From positions 1,550,001 through 1,614,000 of the forward strand of contig NC_089544.1 in NCBI RefSeq assembly GCF_040115645.1: 64,000 bases of DNA, in the 5' to 3' direction. A model generated the notes under the pieces. The model saw only the letters and a program-made list of their open reading frames with translations, searched no databases and was not told the origin of the DNA. Positions 11,001 through 24,345 of this stretch are shown one piece after another. The position numbers were made by a program, and so were the translations under genes. The DNA is from Euwallacea fornicatus. Its lineage: Eukaryota > Arthropoda > Insecta > Coleoptera > Curculionidae. The number at the start of each line of letters is the position of its first letter. Within the stretch, counting starts at the first letter, position 1.

Positions 11001-14000
11001 CGCTCCCTATTCGAGGTATTCGTCGAATGCAGTATGTGCGTGCACGCCCTTATTTATTTTTCTAAAAATTCATGCGCCGATCCTTCTAAACTGTTCCCCG
11101 TCTAGAATAAAGCGAATTTCTAATACTATTTTTACAATAAACACAACAGGTTTACTCTTCACCCCACATAATGCCAACGTCTGCCCACACCTATGCAAAC
11201 CCGAGAACTTCTGAAATAAGCTTCAACGTGCAAATGCTTACGGTATGGAAATATCGTAATGATTGACTCAATGGTTCTTAAAGTTGAATGCACCATATCA
11301 TAAACTCCCACTCTCAGATTTATAATTTTTCTCACACTACTCGATTGGTTTCCCCCCCAAAAAAACTGAGGTAACTTAAAGAACATGTACCTTAAATCTA
11401 ATGTCTCTTTGAACCATAACGCAAAAGGTAATAACTCACCCCGAGGCCGGCCTTGGCGGGCGGGTTCGTGGGCCTGAGAATAATCTGCTGGCTTCCCGGC
11501 CTGATTGCGGGTGACGGGGTAATTTGACCTGTTGGATTCACGCTTTGAGCGCACTTCCCCATATGGGTGGACCAGTGCTTCTGCTGACAGGGATAATCGC
11601 AGTAACTGGTGTTCCAACAACAGTAAAACTGCGCTTCTTTGGAGCAGTTTGCGCACCTAAAAAACGTTGTTAAGTCTGCAAATTCCAATTTCCGAAAGGA
11701 ATTTATCACCATTGCTTCGACTTGGCTTCCTCCACCTTTTTGATGGTTTCGGCCTCGCAGGCGGTTCGTGTCTCTTCAACAATTCGTTCCCTGTCCTCCA
11801 AAATGGTTCGCTGGATGTCTTTTAATGCGGTGGTTAAGTTTCTCTCTATTTCCGAAATTTCTATACTATGCTTATATTTCAGGCTTTCAATCTCTAGTTT
11901 GAGATTCACAATGGTCGCGTCGGGGTTGTCCGCTTTACTTAAGTCTTCAAAAGTCTCTATCAGCATTCCTCGAAAATAGTCCCCTAACTGCAAACAGTTC
12001 AATTAGTGATTTTAAAATTAAATGGACCAATAGACAAAAATATTTGCAACACTGTCGGGAAGATCAGTGGTGACATAAACGAACAGCACTAGCATCTATC
12101 GGAATTAGCTCGTACTGTACTAGCATTTTAACTTATCGCTGAATTAAATACTTGAATGTTTTAAGGCTTCATTATTGAAATTCGCGGTGATAAACTTCGA
12201 GTTTTTTACTTGTGGTTGCTCATAGTTCTTACTATTTTTGAGATATTTCAGTGAACAATTGAAGTACCGTAGCACCTTCTATGATAATTTAATCTCTAGG
12301 CCCTTAAAGTGACACCTACCCTGTGCGCAATGGAATTAATCTTCGCCGCCACTGGACCTGCGGTACTGGGGACACCTTCACTGAACTGTTGGCTTAATAC
12401 TCCTGGAGGTCGAGGCTTTAGCCTCGGTAGAGGTTTAAGTATCTAATACAGTCGAAGTTTAATAGATTAAAAACCTTTGTATTTTAAGCAATCTTACAAC
12501 ATCGCTAATTATCTTGGAAATGTTCGTATCTGGCACCAAACCGTTTAGCACCGTGAAATCTTCATCGCCATCGGCGATTACAATTGGTTCCACGACGGGT
12601 AAAGCGGTTATTGTTGGCAAAGCGGTCTCCGTTGCTGAATCACCTGCCGTTTCGGAGGGTTTTTCAGTGTTAGTTGGTTTAGCAGAGGCGACTGACGATG
12701 GTACTAAAAAAATAAAGCCTATTTGTGCTTGCAAGAAAGGTCATTGTCACAAATTTACAAGATTTTGGATGTGAAAATTCCATGGATGGGCCGAATATAT
12801 CGATAACGGACTTTGTGCGATTTTCGTATAGAGGACCAGTTGTCATGGCCGGTATGAAACATTTTTCAATTACAGTACGGATATCACTTACCACTGGCTG
12901 TCCACTCAGAACTCGAATTAACCAAGTTAATTGTTGGTGTTTCCGCAATTAATCCATTAACCAGCCTCTTTGTATTTCCATCAACCTTGCTATTTTGTGG
13001 GTTTGTTAAAGTTATTGATGACGGTGTGACACCAAATTCCCCTTGCGGTATATAATTTTGAGAAGTAGCCAAGTTTACTGGATTTATGCCTTTTTCATCT
13101 TGAGAAAGGCCTGGATGCCACAATTGCGCTTGGGTCGTAATGTGCCTTACTGCTTGGCCAGTAGCGGTGGCAGACACCAAACAAGGAGTCTAAAAATTGA
13201 GGGTGGGTCACTATTTGCATAATTAGGTCGAGAAAGTAAAGATCTAGTTTGGGACGAAGCATTTAGCATCATTTGCATCGCAATGAAACAATAAGCTTAA
13301 CGATACATACCTCAAACTTCGTCCCAAACGTTCTTCTAGAATCTTACCACAGACATCACTTGATTGGCGAGACTAGCTAGTGGAGCTGTATAGCTCAAAG
13401 TTTGGTTTGGGGGCAGAAAAACGAGATTATCTTGTTGTGGCGGTTGTAAAATAAAGTACCCGTTGGTAGGTCTCACTTGATCGATTTGCTGCAACGGTGA
13501 GATTATGGGCTTGGCTGTGGCCACCGCTGAAAAAATTTACCTTTAAATTTCATAAACATACACATTACGTCAATGTCACAAATACCAGGAATAAACAATG
13601 AAAATAAAAATCCGTTGTTATTCGCAACTTGCGCCAATAGAAAATGTAATTTTTCTTTCTCAGAAAAATGATATTGAGAATCTTAATTCGAGGTGAAACA
13701 AAAGGGCCAATAAAAAAACCTATTTTTCATTGCTCAATGGCTGCATTGAATAATAAAATAAACAAGAATAAACTACCAGTAGGAGGTCTGGACGCCACTC
13801 GTGCAGGAGATTCGACACTTGAAGGTTTCGATACACTGGGCTGAGGGTGTATGCTCGGCCTTACAACTTTGGAATAGTTCGGTTGCGGAAATGATTTCCG
13901 CGCCTTTTGTTTACTTGGTGGAGTTGGAATCATCGAGGTATTAATTTCAGGGACAGTTGTCGCTACAAAAAAAAGAAATCTTACACATTTTTATCCTGAG

Positions 14001-17000
14001 AATTGCGACTTGAAAACTAGCCTATTGTTAAAGCTAACACCACATAAACAATTCGATCCCAGTCAATTACAGTATATACTCTTATAGACATTTACCGATT
14101 TTTGCAAAAGATCTAACATAAATTTCACAGCCGTCAGATTTCGAACCGTTGGCAGTACCGGTGGGCTTCTTCTTATTCAAATGACTCAAGCGGTCCTCTT
14201 CACGAACCGCACTGTAATTTATAGCGACGTCGTCAATGATCTTCGTCATATTATCCACCACCTGGAAGTGAAATTTAATCTTTTTCCTTATAAATGTCAA
14301 CATGTCTTTGATTTCAATATGGTCGAATAACATAGGCAAAGTTAATTAACCAAATATGAAGTTTACATTGCCATAGTGATTGACCCAGTATTAATGAAGC
14401 GAAGATATAATGCGTATAATTTTTTTTTTGGATTAACCTACCATCGCATTAAAGAGTCGTACTCATAGTGTCAACAAATTCAGTAAATGAAACACTGTAA
14501 CAGTACTTTAGCATCGATTGAAGTATGAAGACGTGGGTGGCAATTTAATGGTCACATATTGGACCAATTCACATATTGGATTCAATGTACACACATTTGA
14601 AAATGTATTCAACTTATGCCCCGGTCACATCCCTACAATGTTTCCATTGAATTACTATGACAACTCTTTAATATGATTACAACTGAACTCTCTTTGGGAA
14701 AATGGATAGATTTTTTACAAATTAGTCTACCATGTTATAAAGGAAAGTAAAAGAAATTACCACATGTGGCCTATTCTTCGAAACCGCCAGTGTTAATAAC
14801 AAAAAAGCACCCATGAATGCTGACGCCACACCAACTACTTATCCCTTATCGAAAACATACTTACTTGTGACTCGTTACTTACTCTAAACCTCTCTCTTTT
14901 TTCTTCGGTTTTAGAGCGGGTGCGAATTTCATGGGTCTTGGGTTTCTGGACGCCTGCCTCGCCCTTTTCCTGGATATTTAAGGCAGACAAGTACTTTTTC
15001 TTTGCTTCCATATCTTGAAGGCCACTACTGCCTGCTTCAATCTCAGTCTCAGGCTCACTTTTTATTTCGTCCATTGCTATCTCGTGAAGAGAACTTCTAG
15101 CAGATCCGGCAGGCGAATTTTGCGCTGATTTCGTGATCCGTTTGGCTTGTAATGAGGTTTCTAGTATCGACGATTTGTTTTTTCCTTTATTTTCCTGGTT
15201 GTTCTCCGTTTTGGTCATAATGCTTTCGATGGAGACTAATTTAACGATTTTATTTTGAGTTTCGTCAGCGCGCTCCTCACAATCGGCGCTTTTCTTACGT
15301 TTGGTACCCCTTTTTGTGTCATCGTTCTCTGCGCTGCTTGGACGCAATTGGTTGCATTCCTTGGAATTTGTTTTGTGGCTTCCAGATTTTATCACCGGTT
15401 TCGGCAGCGATTCGTTGAGAGATGAATGTATTATATTAATGATACTCTCCTGAAATAAAGGCGTACTCTAAATTGAAAAAATGTGTTAGTATTCCATACA
15501 TTACAATACAACAAAGTACTTTTCGCAACAGCACAAACTAGGTAATTACCAATGTGAAATGCGATTTTCTCCTACCTTATCAATGTTGAATCGAACGTCT
15601 TCATTTTCTGCTACTTCGTCGTGGTCTCTACTTTTTGACTTTTGCGATTCTGTTGGATTTTCATGAAAATTAGGCAACTTCTTTTTCTCAACTTGCTCTT
15701 TGGAAGTTTTGAGCTTGTCTGGACTGCTTTGTAGCTTCTTTTCTAAAGCCCATTCCGCACCATTGTTTGAAGAAACATTGTCACTATTTTCTTTCATTGA
15801 ATGTAGTAAGATTTTAATAGATGGTTCCTCAACATATAGAGAATGGGTGCTGGTTTCAATTTGTTCTTGATTATCAGATTGAGATTTGGAGACATATATT
15901 CCAATTTCTGAAAAATTATTTACTTAAAACCGACCGGATTTCTTAATAATTATACTACGTAACTATACACACTAAACAGGAAATATGCCACTAACCTGAT
16001 TCCTTTGGTTGCTGATCTGCTACTACTTGAGCTTTAGGTATAACACTTTCTGCATCACTTTGATGTTCTTCACTTGTATCTTTAATCTCCTCAATGCCCT
16101 CCTTTCCGATTTGGTCTAATCTCTCCTCCGATCTTACAGCCTTGATGACAATTTTGGTCCTATCGGATTTTTGAGATACGTCCCTTACAGTCCAATTGAC
16201 ACACTCTGTATTTTTACTCTTATCGTCATTTTTAGAACCAGAACTGACAGTCTTAACTGTTGATTCAGCAACCTTTTGGGCCGACTTTGTTAAACTATCT
16301 CCAATCTTTGTAGCAACAAACTTGCTACTTTCCAGGACCGAGTCAAGAAGTTCATCTGAAGGCGATTTTGATTCAAAAATTTCATCAGAAGCACAATTTT
16401 CAGTTTCATCTGTGTCAAGTGCATTAAAATTTCTCTTCACCCGCTCCACATTATCAAGCTTGGAATTCTCTTCAGTGGAGGTTGAACATTCCCCGTCAGA
16501 CAACCGCTTTATCAGCGTGTCAGTCATTTTCAACTTCCTAGCGGGAGAAATAGTGAACTCCACATTGTCTACATCAACTTGTACCGGCTTTTTCTTAAAC
16601 TCTACGCTAAAATCACTAGAACACTCGCTGTTGCTGGATGATATGTTTTCTATACAGCTGACAGTTCCTTTCTCATCATTTCCCAAGCTTATTTCTACAT
16701 TTTCGGCTATGTCTAAACGACTGATTTTATCGGAAATCCTTGTGCACTCAGTATCGCTGTTTCGGCGAAAAGACATCATTGCCGGATCTCCTATTGGTGA
16801 GTTGTTACTGGATGGTTCCAGTAGAGACTTGTTACTACCCGATTTACTGTCATCTGTAAATAATATTCCCACTTATTAAAAATGTGTGAAATTAGAAATT
16901 GGGCAATGTTAGAAAAGTTGGTTGCTTATTATGTTACTTACCATTAACAACCGGTCTGGTTAAAAGAACTTCTTCAGTTCCGCTGGTGTCTGGTTCAACA

Positions 17001-20000
17001 TTTGCAGGCACTTGAGTATCGTATTCGTCGACCTCAAGGTTGTCGTTTCTATTCTCAGGCAAATGTAGTAGGGTTTTTCGAAATTCGGTGTCTATTTCTG
17101 GTACAGACTCATCATCTGTACCTAAAATTTATTATTATTATCAATAAATGTCTCACTTTTTTGTTTTTTCTTACCATAACCCTCCATAGGATCATCATCT
17201 TTCTCACTTGTTTGTTGCTCCTCCAGAGTACTTTTAAATGACTCATCTGAGATTGCGCCTTTCAGCTTTAACTCTTGACACTCTTTTGATTCCCCTTGCT
17301 CTTTATCCAGACTCTGTCTCTTCAACGATTTAGTTTTACTAGAACTATACATGGGCAGGAAGATTTGCAGCTGTTTTACTTCATTGTCAGGGTCAATTGC
17401 TGTTTTGAACGGTGGGTAATTGAATTCCCCGTAAATCTTTCTTAGGTTATCAACGTGAATTTCCAATTCCTGGAGAAAGGAACTGTATAAGAATGTGATC
17501 GGACCATTTGGAATCCTTCTTTACCTCTACACATTGCTCAATATCGGCTCTTTTTACACGAAATAAGTTCGGGTCTTTAGGCGAATATAGAAAACATTCT
17601 TTCTCTGGAACCCACGCTCTGTCGTGAGCTCCGAAAAACCTAACGTCCACCACTCCGTCTTTGCATTTCATTGCTTTTCCTGGCCAAAATGGAAAACCTA
17701 AAAATTCAGACGCATTAAAAAATTGTTTTCATAGTTTCTAAACCGACTAGCAATAATCATTTAACATAAACCATTCTCTTAACTTAAAATAACGATCTTA
17801 TTTGAAGTTCCTACCTCGCAACTTTGCCCATACTAGCAGATGCGGTTTCGGACATACTTCTACAAACCACGTCTTCTTCTTAGTATTGGCATTCAAATAA
17901 CAACTGGGACAATTTTCTATCTCAGACATTTCTTGCTTGCATATTTTTATTATTAATTTGGCGGCGGTTGTTAACTTAGATTGGTCTGAAACAGGTCTAA
18001 GTGCAATTAAAACTAACAAATCCTTGAATAAGGCACATTTAAAACCAATGACGTATACTGGACAGAGCAATATAGCTTATCAATTGGTTGAATAATAGAA
18101 TGTATTAGTTTACAAACGTGCATTTTTGGAATATAAAATATACAGAGTGTTTCAGAACCTGTCGGCAATCTCCCGAATTTGTATAAAATATATTAATGGC
18201 AATTTACATCACAAGTCAAATAGGTGACTTGTCACCACATGGACCAGGCGATATTAAGGCTCAAGTCTGGAAAATGTCATTGAATACTGTAATAACACCT
18301 ATTGCAGGTGTATTATATGTTATTTTATTTTGAGTTCTAAATAAAAACAAATTTTCTTGACAATATAACGGACGCAACTCTGCAATTATCTAAACTTGCC
18401 AGTGTCATATACATTTGCAACTTATTTTATAAATATTAGACTAGTTACATGCAAAAAGTGGATATTGCAATGTTGAAAACAATCAAGAATTTAAAGAATT
18501 TGCTTTTTCCATGCAAAGACTAACCATATTTATAACAAAAAATGAGTCCAAAAGAACGATTTTACTGCATTTACTACGAATCAAACTCATTTTGAATACA
18601 ATTTCCATTTAGTTATAACGTGGTACCTAATTTGCACTAATAACTGTCATTAAAATCAAAAACCTCTCAATATATCATCAACTGCTTGTTAACCATTTGT
18701 CTAAAAATATATTAAACCGGGATTAGACTGAAAATTTCATCACAAATGAATTCACGAACATTTTCTAACAATACTTAACATTTATTAGTATTGAAACCCC
18801 GAATTTAAAGTAAAATAATCAGCATCAAAGGGGTTTAACATATGTTAACAAATCCATGAAGTGAGTTAGTAAAGAAATTCATAAATAAATTGTCAGTGTA
18901 GTACCGGCTTAAAAACTGTACCAAGGTGGGCAAATTTCGATGTTTAATGCTAGACTACTACATAGACTAGTCCCATCTCCAAAAAAGTAATTGAGAATAC
19001 TCTGTTCTTTTTTTTCTTCTATAATTACGGAGATTTCCTATAAAAACTTCGAAATTTGCTTACTCTGTACTAGCTGAAAGGACACAACCAATCTATATAG
19101 ACTACATAGACTACAACAAAAACTACACCCCACATCAATTAAATGGAAAAAGTATTCAAATGTCATTAGAAGACATGCACAGCTAACTCAAAACAGACTA
19201 CTAGTAGCCAACTTAATGAAATTACGTACATCTTTTGCTGTACGTTCTTCCTGTTTCTGATTTTAATGACAATTCCAAGTCTAGGCAGCACATAAGACAT
19301 TAAGAGAATTCATTGATGGCAATTGCAATAAAGGCAAACTTTAAAAATATGAGAGACACATAGACACCTACATGAGTTAAATACGATGCTGTTATGTAAA
19401 ATCCATTTGGCATCAGCTTCAAAAGCTTGTGTACTGCCGTACAAATTCTCCTTAATGTTTTTGTCCAGCTGTGTTAAATCCATTGGTTGAATGATGTACT
19501 TTTTATATTCAGGAAATTCATTATCACTGACTTCGTTAATAAAAGGCTCAGACTGAAATGAAATAAATGGTGAAAAAAAAATTGATAACAGGTAGTGAAA
19601 GCTCACCCCTTGACATTGTATCATCCGTTTAACTGCAAACTTCAACAGGCTGCATAGATGTTCCAAGGTCATTCCTTGCAAGGCAGGGGACCTTTGAATT
19701 GTTATCTTAGATTCATTTGAACTTATAATCACATAATAATAGATATTTACCTCGAATTGGTGCTCTCAGCTTTTAAAATGGCCACACATTCTGGGCAAGG
19801 CCAGTGTTCCAGATCTGTAATGGTTTGCTTCAGACATTTCTGATGATAACTCCTGGGACATGTTTCACAGGCTATGTTTACATTGTCTTTGTGGCAACGC
19901 CAGCAAAACATATCTTTGTTTGGCTAAAATGATACATACATATTGAAGAAAATATCTGGGCAGCTTTATGTATACAAGTACTTATTACACAAAGGAGATT

Positions 20001-20910
20001 ATAATATTGACTACACATTCATAAAGGACATTCAAGCTATTTTAGATTGCTTACAAAACTGTTAAGATCCACAAAGTGACTTTGTGTAATACAATAACTT
20101 TATTGAAAATGTAGCATTAATCCCCTTATATGAACTTAGGGAAATTGGTTTATTCATGCTTGTAAGAGTTAAAGTACCATTTCTTAGAGTTCATGAATAT
20201 TTTTAAACTTATATAGAAAATTAAAGTTTATGGTCCTTAGATGGATAACATATTAATGACTAAACATGACCTACCTTAAATACAATTACATCAGTTGATA
20301 GTGACTTGCGACTCTTCTTGACACCTTCCTCTAGACCACTATTGCTAGACATATCACCCTTCTTTCGCTTGGTGCCCTTGCCACTAGAACTTGTGCTGAG
20401 TGTATCATCATCCTGCATGGACTCTTTACTGCCATCTGCACTGGATAGGTCCATCTCCAATTCACATTCTGCAGTAACTGGATACTGGATCCTTGAAGAC
20501 TTTCCTCGACCTTCACCTCTGTACTTCTTTCTAAGGGGCTGCACTTTCCTCTTTCTGGATATGTTAGTATCTAACTTGGCTTCCTTGGAAAGGGCCAAGA
20601 GTAGTTTTAGCTCCCTCGACTGATTGGAAGTTTCCTCTTGATCTATTTTAGCAACGCCGTCCTGACTTTCAATTGTTTTGTCACTCTCCTCACAGTGCAC
20701 TGAGAGGCTTTCAGGTCCAGTAACATCATTCTGGACCATTGAAGTGTCGGTGTCACTCACAATGCTGGTGTCATTCGAGTTGGACTTATTTGGGTGTGGG
20801 TAAGTGGACTGACCCTCATGAGATGTGCTTAAATGAGCTGGGGACTCCTTTGGGGAATTAGGCGTATCGAAGGTTCCGCCATTCCGGTCCATGCCTTCTG
20901 GTTCTGACAT
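8040..20910 (-). CDS. Zmynd8: ZMYND8-type chromatin reader: PHD, bromodomain, PWWP, MYND
   Basis: Nuclear multivalent histone reader and transcriptional co-repressor (PRKCBP1 family). Twenty-one coding exons with consistent phases give 1882 aa: 20275-20910, 19751-19923, 19607-19691, 19372-19552, 17815-17985, 17525-17697, 17175-17469, 16942-17121, 15996-16853, 15576-15907, 14865-15449, 14096-14261, 13777-13962, 13348-13526, 12892-13189, 12498-12703, 12320-12442, 11710-11987, 11440-11656, 8844-8918, 8040-8291. The PHD finger has a full C4HC3 set (C219, C222, C231, C234, H239, C242, C255, C258). The bromodomain spans about 280-385 with N357 in the acetyl-lysine position, and PWWP starts at GFPFWP (416). 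Residues 570-1500 are charged and probably disordered. A coiled coil (about 1615-1700) precedes the MYND finger WCANCSKEAQFYCCWNTSYC (1702-1721). It is longer than human ZMYND8 because of the middle region. Start: ATG at 20908-20910 (MSEPEGMDRN). Confidence 0.95.
9780..10290 (+). pseudogene. Decayed IS630-Tc1-mariner transposase fragment
   Basis: Reading near 9820-9891 gives EYRQLGRCMVYLDETWFKAH, which carries the first catalytic Asp context (YLDETW) of DDE transposases of the IS630-Tc1-mariner superfamily. After a frameshift at about 9890 the frame from 9894 continues GWKIKKNCSLDTPYSRATRI then ILHAGSENGFVLNDLLLSAK and MTSQLFEK, the usual sequence following that motif. The frame then stops at 10083-10085, and the second Asp block (DNA-S-YHS type) and the Glu are not recognisable. 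Frameshift plus stop mean it cannot make an active enzyme. It lies inside a Zmynd8 intron, antisense to the gene. Terminal inverted repeats were not found. Confidence 0.75.
10685..10747 (+). repeat. Dispersed repeat, copy A
   Basis: TTTGCAGAGTACTATTGCCT and the following 45 bp align with 62165-62232 (TTTGCAGAGCACTATCACCT and onward), same orientation, including GAAATAT, CA-ATGA-ATGTTA and a CTxTATxxxGTG end. Copies are about 75 percent alike by eye, in introns of two unrelated genes, so an old transposon end is likely. Confidence 0.55.
13247..13329. repeat. 13 bp inverted repeat in a Zmynd8 intron
   Basis: GTTTGGGACGAAG at 13247-13259 is exactly reverse-complemented at 13317-13329, with an additional weak match outside (GATCTAG against CTAGAATC). 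It sits in the 158 nt intron between exons 13348-13526 and 12892-13189, so the loop would bring the two splice sites closer. Its role, if any, is unknown. Confidence 0.5.
17175..19923 (-). other. Zmynd8: Zmynd8 reader cassette exons (PHD-bromo-PWWP)
   Basis: Six exons encode the contiguous histone-reading module: PHD (19751-19923), bromodomain (19607-19691, 19372-19552 and part of 17815-17985), then a zinc-type linker CPSCYLNANTKKKTWFVEVC and the PWWP (17525-17697 plus the start of 17175-17469). In human ZMYND8 these three domains pack as one unit that reads acetylated and methylated H3. The acetyl-lysine Asn is kept in ILHNSIVFN, and the PWWP aromatic start is FPFWP. The intron between the last two is just 55 nt (17470-17524). 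Confidence 0.9.
17986..19371 (-). other. Zmynd8: Zmynd8 intron inside the bromodomain
   Basis: 1386 nt intron, the second largest of the gene. Sequence near 18143, TACAGAGTGTTTCAG, resembles the TACAGGGTGT ends of the small DNA transposons elsewhere in the window, so a decayed copy may lie here. Otherwise AT-rich and without coding potential. Confidence 0.6.
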
Positions 20911-22679
20911 TTTGCATGAGCCTTCAAGGTCCGTCAGGCAATTGTTTGTGCGTTCGCGACGGCTTCGTTTGTTTTACAGGGTTGTACTTACGGTTAAAGG
21001 CGTAAAATCGCGGCGATTTTTACGCGAATGGTGTTAATGGAGTTTTTGAAGTATTATTCTAGAAATTAATATCAGCGCACAAGTAGACAATGGGCACTCT
21101 AGCGGCAAACTTGAAAAGTGACGGTTTGTAACCTAAAACTGTTCCTAGTCTAGACGCTGAGTGGGCGGAGCCACGATGCTCGACGCTCATTGGTCAATAC
21201 TTCCATGCTTGAATTTTTCTATACACGGACTACCTATTATTACGAACTGCCTAATCTCTCGCGTCGTGCCATTACAAACACAGAAAACATCGTCTTTATC
21301 ATTTCATGCTAAGCCAAAACAAGAAACAGTCCTTTTCTCTTTTAGAAATCTTAAGATTAAATCACCAGTATGCGGCAGAGGGCGTTTTTTTACTTTTGAT
21401 CACAAGGCCAATACATGAAGCAGCATTGCCAGTTCCAGAGCATGTTGAGGCAAGATGATCGATTTGCATGTGTCTCCTATAGCGTGTTGACCACAGCCAA
21501 TCCCTGCACTCTCCCTTTAACAGACGATGGCTCATAGACTTGCTATCGTACTACTAAAACTAGCGTTGCCGTCGGAGACATAACTGCTTAATTTTAATAG
21601 CACCCGCACTTTACAACACCACTTACAGAAAAAGTGAAGGTTACATGACACTATCTGCAATGAGAGCTTGTTGCTCCACATGGCAACATTGCGTCGTCTT
21701 AGTGTTGTCCTTATTCACCTTATTACGTTTCCTACTTGATCCGCTAGTTTGGTACGTCTCTGGTATGCTGCGTGCTGAGCTCAGTCTGTGACGTAGACGC
21801 AGGTATTGAAAGGCTGCAGTCATGCAAATAGAGTACGATGATAATTGGCTATAAGCATTTCTCTATAGGCAACCACCTATACTCACTTCAGTTGGATATA
21901 ATTCTAATGTTATATCATATAAAGTTATATAGGGTGGTTTAGTTGAATGCTCTAACGCTTGATCTATTGGTCTTAATTTATTGCTTATTGGCGTTAAACA
22001 TGAAACAAACTAATCGAACCAAAACTCGAAACCGACAATATAGCACAGAAATTCTTAAATGAATGTGACACGGATAGAAATCGATCAAATTGATCAAATT
22101 CAACTTTAAATAGGTTGAAATAGCGTCCAACATGGGAATGTGGACAATTTGGCAAAGTGAAATTTTATGCTTATTAAATTATTAAGATTTGGAAGAAAAT
22201 ACTAATGTAGAATTTCATAAGGCATTACGTACGAAATGTTGATTCAAAAGTTGGGTTAAATCAAGAAACGGCATTGAAAGGGAAACTCAAACATGTTTGC
22301 AAAAACATTGATTCTTTGCTAAACTAAATGGTAAATGAAAACTACGTCTATAATGCTTTATGAAATTCTAAATTAACATTGATATTTCAAATCTGCCGGA
22401 AACACATCTTACTCTTAGGATAAATTTCTCTTTGAAAGGAGGAATATTAACTTCACCAAATTGTCAGGAAATAGTATTAGTCAAAGCTTACTTTTTCTCA
22501 TTCGCAACGAATTTTTGGTTCCTCCAATTGCAAAAAGCACCTAATTTTGATCAGTGGATATCTAAAATTAGATCGATAAGTTGTAAAAAAGAGATTTCAT
22601 CATTGAATGGCGAAAAAAAGGACTATCCAACGCTATGCCTCTTCACTCAGAGTGTATGATGTGAAAATGGAAACAGGGA

Positions 22680-22837
22680 AATTAGGAGTTTGAGGATTCT
22701 CTTATATCTCCGCGAAACTGACATGCTACAGCTAAGGAAAAAAACAAAAAACTATTTTTCAAAATTGAAGTTTTTCCCGTTTTTGCCAACCTCGTATCTT
22801 TTACGGTTACCGAGATCCTCAAATGGACACCTTGTAT
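22680..22837. mobile_element. Short inverted-repeat element (MITE-like)
   Basis: Left end AGTTTGAGGATTCTC (about 22685) pairs with GAGATCCTCAAAT (about 22811), and the right end closes with GGACACCTTGTATA, a terminus shared with several elements in the window. About 160 bp, no coding capacity, so non-autonomous if it is an element. Boundaries are approximate. Confidence 0.45.
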
Positions 22838-23729
22838 ACATTGTTTCCACCGTCACAAATAGAGGAAACATATTGGTGGCGGATCCAGCTTTAAAAAGCT
22901 AAAAATACGCCGAGCAAGTTCTGTGCGCGGAAAGGCGGCACTGACGTGCCGCCTCCGCATGAACATCAGATCGGAAATTACAATATTTTGATAGGTTGTG
23001 AAGCGATCACACTCTCATCTCTATAACTTGAAGTGGTACTGCAAAATACAGAAAACATGCCCTATCAAAGACCTGCATTTTGGCACTACAGGGAAGGGCA
23101 GGAAAAGAAAAATGTAAGTTGCGGTTTGGAATTGAAGCTTAATTTTTTTCCGCTTTAGTGCAAATATGAAAACAGATTTTTTGGGATATTGTGCATATAG
23201 AAAGCTTGGCGGCAGTCATATCCAGATTGTTTTTAACTCATTGAATCCCACTGGAATACAATTGGACCTCCTTTCCCTTGCTTACACTTTCTGGACATCA
23301 AAATAATCCCAATTTTTCGTCGAGCGTTGCCCCCATTTAAGTAAAATGAACACTTTAAATCTTTCGTCGGTGGCTTTTTAAAACGGCACTTAAAATAAAT
23401 GAGTCTTGCTTTCATCGTTGGAAGACAGAAACGAACAAAATGATCTATCATTGCATTGGGACCAACGTACCAAAGTTTGGCAATTATTGGCCACTGGCAC
23501 TAATAAACTGGACAAAAGGTTGACCTTCGAACTCATTTTATTAATCCGAGTTCTCATGAAAATTTTGTCAATCAATTGAGTTAGAAATAAATTCACGTCC
23601 ATCTTGATTGATGCAACAACCACAAGACGTTAAATTTTATGAGGTAAATTCGACTTAAAGTTCCAGCTTCCAGTTCGTTTTTGCATCGACTCGTGCACAT
23701 ATGGACACAGCATGTCCATTTTTGCAACT

Positions 23730-24345
23730 CAGGTTCAGCAACAACAAAAAAAAGACACTTTGGAGAAACGTTAATATTTTCTCTTCGGCCTATTTGGAGA
23801 GATAATGCAATATTGTTGACACATCATCAGCGCACCTTTTTCTCCTCTATAATGTGGTGCTGCGAAGTTTGAAATCCGACGTTTCGATTTTGGGCAACCA
23901 TCATCAACTTTGTTTTTTCTTATGGACACTACGTTGCGTTTTCACATTTTTTAATTCGCCTTTCCTTTCTGATTCCTATGATGTATCATGTGTTAAGGCT
24001 TAGTTTTGCAGTTCGGTGGACATATCGAAAAACTCGTAGCGACACGGGATTTTTGAAATCTCCACTAATCTGACAGGCCGAAACTTTTGATCTGATACAT
24101 CGCGGTAATCAGAAAAAAAGCCGCATTGATTGTGAAAATCCAAGATGGCGCCATATAAGAAACAATGGAGTCGATGATGGTGGCGGAAAACCGAAACGCC
24201 GGATTTCAGATACGACCTCGTCAAAGCTATAGAAGAGGGAGAGTTGCACTAATGAAGCACCAATCATTTTGAATTACCTCGCCAAGTAAGCTGAGAAAAA
24301 AAATAAAAACGTTTTTGCAGCATTTGACTTTTTTCCGAGTACCTG
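23730..24345. mobile_element. Foldback element copy 1
   Basis: Long imperfect inverted repeat of about 615 bp. The left arm (about 23755-23988) carries TTTGAAATCCGACGTTTCG and the right arm (about 24080-24330) its partner CGAAACGCCGGATTTCAGA; both also contain the CATCATC/GATGATG stretch and the GATTCC/GGTAATCAG inner end. Outer ends read roughly TTGG(C/A)GAGGTAAT. No coding capacity. It sits 1.1 kb upstream of the Zasp66 coding start. Confidence 0.7.

Larger units (their letters stand above)
8919..11439 (-). other. Zmynd8: Large 3' intron of Zmynd8 with transposon relics
   Basis: 2521 nt intron separating the MYND exon from the two short C-terminal exons. It contains a frameshifted mariner-superfamily transposase fragment on the opposite strand (about 9780-10290) and a dispersed repeat (about 10685-10747) seen again near 62165. 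Small open frames on both strands are not part of Zmynd8. Confidence 0.7.

Noticed and set aside
16196..16879. 227-residue open frame on the plus strand
   Set aside because: It is the antisense of the long low-complexity Zmynd8 exon 15996-16853.
20331..20516. Alternative frame open within Zmynd8 exon 1
   Set aside because: Shadow of the true frame, which continues from the ATG at 20910 and matches the family.
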